From Clostridium sp. CAG:568 (GTDB taxonomy: Bacteria; Bacillota_I; Bacilli_A; RFN20; CAG-288): a stretch of 25,615 nt of DNA. The stretch covers positions 1 through 25,615 of the forward strand of contig FR878776.1 of assembly GCA_000434395.1 (NCBI GenBank). The letters run 5' to 3'. Shown here piece after piece: positions 22,898 through 25,615 of this stretch; the stretch's first letter is position 1, and each line of letters opens with the position of its first letter. The position numbers and the translations under genes were made by a program. Under the pieces are notes generated by a model. The model saw only the letters and a list, made by a program, of their open reading frames with translations, had not been told where the DNA came from and did no database searches.

Positions 22898-25615
22898 TTA
22901 TTCAGCAACAGTAGTGAAAGTTATTTTGGAAATTTGGATAAGTCCATTTCCAATTTTCTTCGTTGATTGTTTGCAATCAATTACATATCTATAATAGGCA
23001 TTTGCAACTGGAGTTTTTATTTTAGTTGTTTGTTCTCCTTTTGCAACATTCACATCATAAGAAGTGGTTGTATCAGGAGTAAATTCGGCTGAAGTAGAGA
23101 CTAACAACTTAATGCTATTAATAAATTGTTGATCTTTTACATTATCAATAGTTATTGTTGACTCAGCAATAGCTTCAATAAATGGGGAGTCAGTAGTAAT
23201 TGTTCCTGTTGAATCACCATTTTTTGTACCAAATTTAACATAATTCCACGTTCCTTTGTAGTTATTACCATTAGCAATGGTGAATTTTAATTTATCCGAT
23301 GTGTTTTTCCAAGTACTAACATAATCATTAACCGCTTCGTTATTATCTTTTACAAACGAAACTGTGTACACCTTAGCCACGGGAGCAGATTCACTTACAA
23401 ACTCGACTACAACTTTGTTGTTCAATTCAGCAGTAAACTCAGCTGTGTTATCATCGGCTACAGTCAAAGCTTGATCATTGACCTTGATGGAAGAGACTTT
23501 ATATCCTTCCTTAGGTGTAGCAGTGACCGTAAGTTTATCTCCAACCTTTCCTTCCTCAACTGTGACTGTTCCCTTTTCAGCATCATATTCAGTCACTACC
23601 TTAGCAGCTACCTTCTCGGCTGAAGAATCAATAACCACTGCATTGACTAATTCCTTAGTACCATTATAATTTTTGAATGTTCCTGCAATAGTGATTTCTT
23701 TACCTAAATAATCTGAAGTGATAACTTTAGCACCTTTATCAAATAAGAACTCAGTTCCATCAAATGAATAGTTATTATCTAAATATGTACGATATACATA
23801 TAATTCCTCACCAGTAGCCTTATCAGTCAAATAAAGATTTCCATATTGTGCGTTTTCAATCTTAGTCAACAGACCAGTTGTCACATATAAATTTGCATCA
23901 TCATCAGTTGTCATCTCATTCAACTCTTTGAAGGTCTTCTTCACCACATTATTCTCAGTAACAACTGTAGTTTTATCTTCATCGTGATCATAACCATATG
24001 CTTCAACAGCAGTCAAGGCATCCATTGTGACTGTAGTTGCTACAGTTCCATCAGAATGAATGGACATCTTGTCACCCTTTGCAACTGTGAACTTGTTATT
24101 CTTCAATGTAGCAACAACAGGAGTATTGTATGCACTTGTTGTTTCATCACCTAAGATCAATCCACCAGAAACTACTTCATTTCCAGCCTTCCAAGATCCG
24201 GCAGTGGTCTTATATTTTGTATTAGTAGTAACATTAGCTTCAGAAGCATTCAACCATTTACCTGTGGATACAAAGGTAGATCCTGAGATATCCCAGTTTC
24301 CAGTTCTAGCAATGACTGCTTGTCTATCAGCAGTAAAGGTTGAATTCTTTACAACTACCTTAATTCCTTCAGTATTGCCTAAGAATCCAGTGTTATCAAA
24401 GTCATCAGAAGTAACTGTGACCTTAGTATTGTCAATTGTAATAGTCTTGTTTTCACCATCGAGGTTATTAGTTCCTATACCATAAGCACCTAAATTTGAG
24501 CTACCTTTGATATTGATTGTAGAATTCAAAATCTTAGTTTCAGTAGTGCTGGAGCAATAAATACCAGTAATAGGATTATCTTTACTAATACTACTATTGC
24601 TTACAGTGACTCCATCTAATGTAAAAGCTGCAAGATACGAAGAATCGATGACATTTACTGTTCCCTTGTCATAATTAGAAATGATGCTTCCATTCTTCAA
24701 TGTGACAGACTTGTTTCCAAAAGTTTTAGTATCAGTATTGGCATCTCTAAGCATTCCATTCAATGTGCTAGTGATGGTATGTCCATCCAAATCATATTCA
24801 GTGGTTCCTTTAGCTAAAGGTAAAGTTACACCGAGAGTGACATCTCCTGCAAGCTTAACCTTGATATCTTGAGCATTTTTAATCTCATTGATAACAGAAT
24901 CAGTAAACTCAGATATTGTATGAACATCTGTGAAGGTAGCTGAGATATTAAGATCCTTCTCAACTAATTGTTCAAAAGAATATCCACCTTTCTTATCTTC
25001 GAGTACTTCGATAGCTTTTCCGTCAACTGTGATAGTCTCGATAATGTATCCTTCATTAGGAGTTACAGTGACGACTGCAGTATCACCATATTTATAATCC
25101 TGAGAATCATCTACTTTATTCTTATGTTCAATCGTTCCATGTTCACCGGCATTGACTGTGACAGTTTCATTTTCAAGGCCGAACTGTACAGTGACGAACA
25201 ATCCATATTCGCCCATAGTAGTGGTAAATGTATTGTCGCTAGCCCATTGTACTGGCTCTTCATTAATAGTTAAGTATTTAATCTCATATCCAGTTTCAGG
25301 TGTGAAAATGAACTTTACATCTTCACCATATGTAGCTGAAGTTTTACCACCTTCTACAGCAATAGTACCATGAGTAGTAGGATCCCATTCGATAGAGTAG
25401 ACGGCTAACTTAAATTCAGCAGTGACAGTAAGTCCATCGGAGACCATCTTCACCTTGGCTTCCCAATAAGTCTTTCCGGTAGTTGAATCTTCCTTAGTCA
25501 CATAGTCAGCGTCACTTCCGTTCACCTTAAAGGAACTCACATCATATCCAGTATCAGAAGTGATCTTGAATGTCACATCTTCACCAATCTTAGCAGTCAT
25601 CTTATCAGCAGTGAC
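22898..25615 (-). CDS. Large surface protein, C-terminal part (5' end outside window)
   Basis: The frame is open to the right edge (it reads VTADK before the first Met at 25600), so at least 905 residues belong to a longer protein. Domains from the visible N-side, numbered from that Met: three divergent InlB B-type repeats (about 1-226; GEDVTFKITSDTGYDV, GEDVKFIFTPETGYEI, GDTAVVTVTPNEGYII); a region of regularly spaced Asn/Ser/Thr/Gly strands like a right-handed beta-helix (about 228-500; DLDGHTI, VTLKNGSI, FTLDGVTVSNSSI); an OB-fold-like domain (about 558-665); a fourth B-repeat (about 668-742; GDKLTVTATPKEGYKV); and a terminal domain (about 743-900) with WNYVKFGTKNG and GNGLIQISKITF. No LPXTG or membrane anchor is at the C-terminus, so it is probably secreted or held by its N-terminal part. 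Adhesion or glycan binding is inferred from domain type. Confidence 0.85.
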   Translation of the reverse strand, partial: VTADKMTAKIGEDVTFKITSDTGYDVSSFKVNGSDADYVTKEDSTTGKTYWEAKVKMVSDGLTVTAEFKLAVYSIEWDPTTHGTIAVEGGKTSATYGEDVKFIFTPETGYEIKYLTINEEPVQWASDNTFTTTMGEYGLFVTVQFGLENETVTVNAGEHGTIEHKNKVDDSQDYKYGDTAVVTVTPNEGYIIETITVDGKAIEVLEDKKGGYSFEQLVEKDLNISATFTDVHTISEFTDSVINEIKNAQDIKVKLAGDVTLGVTLPLAKGTTEYDLDGHTITSTLNGMLRDANTDTKTFGNKSVTLKNGSIISNYDKGTVNVIDSSYLAAFTLDGVTVSNSSISKDNPITGIYCSSTTETKILNSTINIKGSSNLGAYGIGTNNLDGENKTITIDNTKVTVTSDDFDNTGFLGNTEGIKVVVKNSTFTADRQAVIARTGNWDISGSTFVSTGKWLNASEANVTTNTKYKTTAGSWKAGNEVVSGGLILGDETTSAYNTPVVATLKNNKFTVAKGDKMSIHSDGTVATTVTMDALTAVEAYGYDHDEDKTTVVTENNVVKKTFKELNEMTTDDDANLYVTTGLLTKIENAQYGNLYLTDKATGEELYVYRTYLDNNYSFDGTEFLFDKGAKVITSDYLGKEITIAGTFKNYNGTKELVNAVVIDSSAEKVAAKVVTEYDAEKGTVTVEEGKVGDKLTVTATPKEGYKVSSIKVNDQALTVADDNTAEFTAELNNKVVVEFVSESAPVAKVYTVSFVKDNNEAVNDYVSTWKNTSDKLKFTIANGNNYKGTWNYVKFGTKNGDSTGTITTDSPFIEAIAESTITIDNVKDQQFINSIKLLVSTSAEFTPDTTTSYDVNVAKGEQTTKIKTPVANAYYRYVIDCKQSTKKIGNGLIQISKITFTTVAE
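24923..25615 (-). repeat. Tandem divergent InlB B-type repeats (protein level)
   Basis: Three consecutive units of about 70-80 residues share a pattern: HGTI or equivalent, then GEDV or GDTA, then TP..GY.I....ING or VDG, then an F/V-rich final strand. A fourth unit lies apart at about 23375-23600. The copies are diverged in DNA sequence, so they are old repeats rather than recent duplications. Confidence 0.7.

Noticed and set aside
24060..24485. A 141-codon open frame on the plus strand opposite the surface protein
   Set aside because: It is antisense to a well-supported repetitive protein, has no ribosome binding site, and its composition mirrors the Thr/Val-rich code of the opposite strand.
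1..25615. Alternative genetic code with TGA read as Trp
   Set aside because: yfhO ends at TGA, RF2 (the UGA-reading factor) is encoded, and all Trp codons checked in conserved motifs are TGG.
1..25615. CRISPR array, insertion sequence, prophage, tRNA or riboswitch
   Set aside because: I found no regularly spaced repeats, transposase, integrase, cloverleaf or recognised riboswitch core in any intergenic stretch.

Overview
The window comes from an AT-rich bacterium that is most likely a low-GC, Gram-positive Bacillota (Bacilli-like) organism. The evidence is purine-rich GGAGG ribosome binding sites, AGA-dominated arginine codons, a secA-prfB gene pair as in Bacillus, a YfhO-type wall glycosylation protein, a lipobox lipoprotein and InlB-type surface repeats. 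TGA is a normal stop: it ends yfhO, and an RF2 gene is present. This argues against the Mycoplasma code. I see no phage, insertion sequence, CRISPR array, rRNA or tRNA. The species cannot be named from this sequence.

Layout. 1-1.4 kb: aminopeptidase C (minus strand) with a hairpin terminator. 1.4-1.8 kb: an intergenic stretch with a 54-codon gene remnant. 1.8-4.2 kb: an operon of agmatine deiminase (aguA), N-carbamoylputrescine amidase (aguB) and a small overlapping membrane protein. Together the two enzymes make putrescine from agmatine. 4.2-7.6 kb (minus): a two-gene FtsX/MacB-type ABC system, with ATPase and a large permease overlapping by 7 nt. 7.6-7.8 kb: a divergent control region rich in inverted repeats. 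7.8-12.5 kb: a four-helix membrane protein, a terminator, a very large YfhO protein and a small two-helix protein. 12.5-13.5 kb (minus): a membrane protein that looks like an S26B (SipW-type) signal peptidase lacking its catalytic Ser and His.

13.6-18.9 kb is a secA-prfB-yitT operon. SecA has an unusual C-terminal domain in place of the zinc-binding tail. prfB carries the programmed +1 frameshift (CTT TGA C). 19.0-19.8 kb: a DUF1275 (YoaK-like) membrane protein. 20.1-22.7 kb: a large repetitive lipoprotein of unknown function. 22.7-22.9 kb: two terminators and a second small gene remnant. 22.9 kb to the right edge (minus): the C-terminal part of a large surface protein with InlB-type repeats, a beta-helix, an OB-like domain and a distinctive C-terminal domain; its start lies outside the window.

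Most of the window is housekeeping plus envelope genes. No complete new defence or mobile system is evident. The most unusual items are the S26-like protein with replaced catalytic residues, the terminator placed directly before the yfhO ribosome binding site, the small membrane protein coupled to aguAB, the SecA tail, and the two large extracellular proteins.
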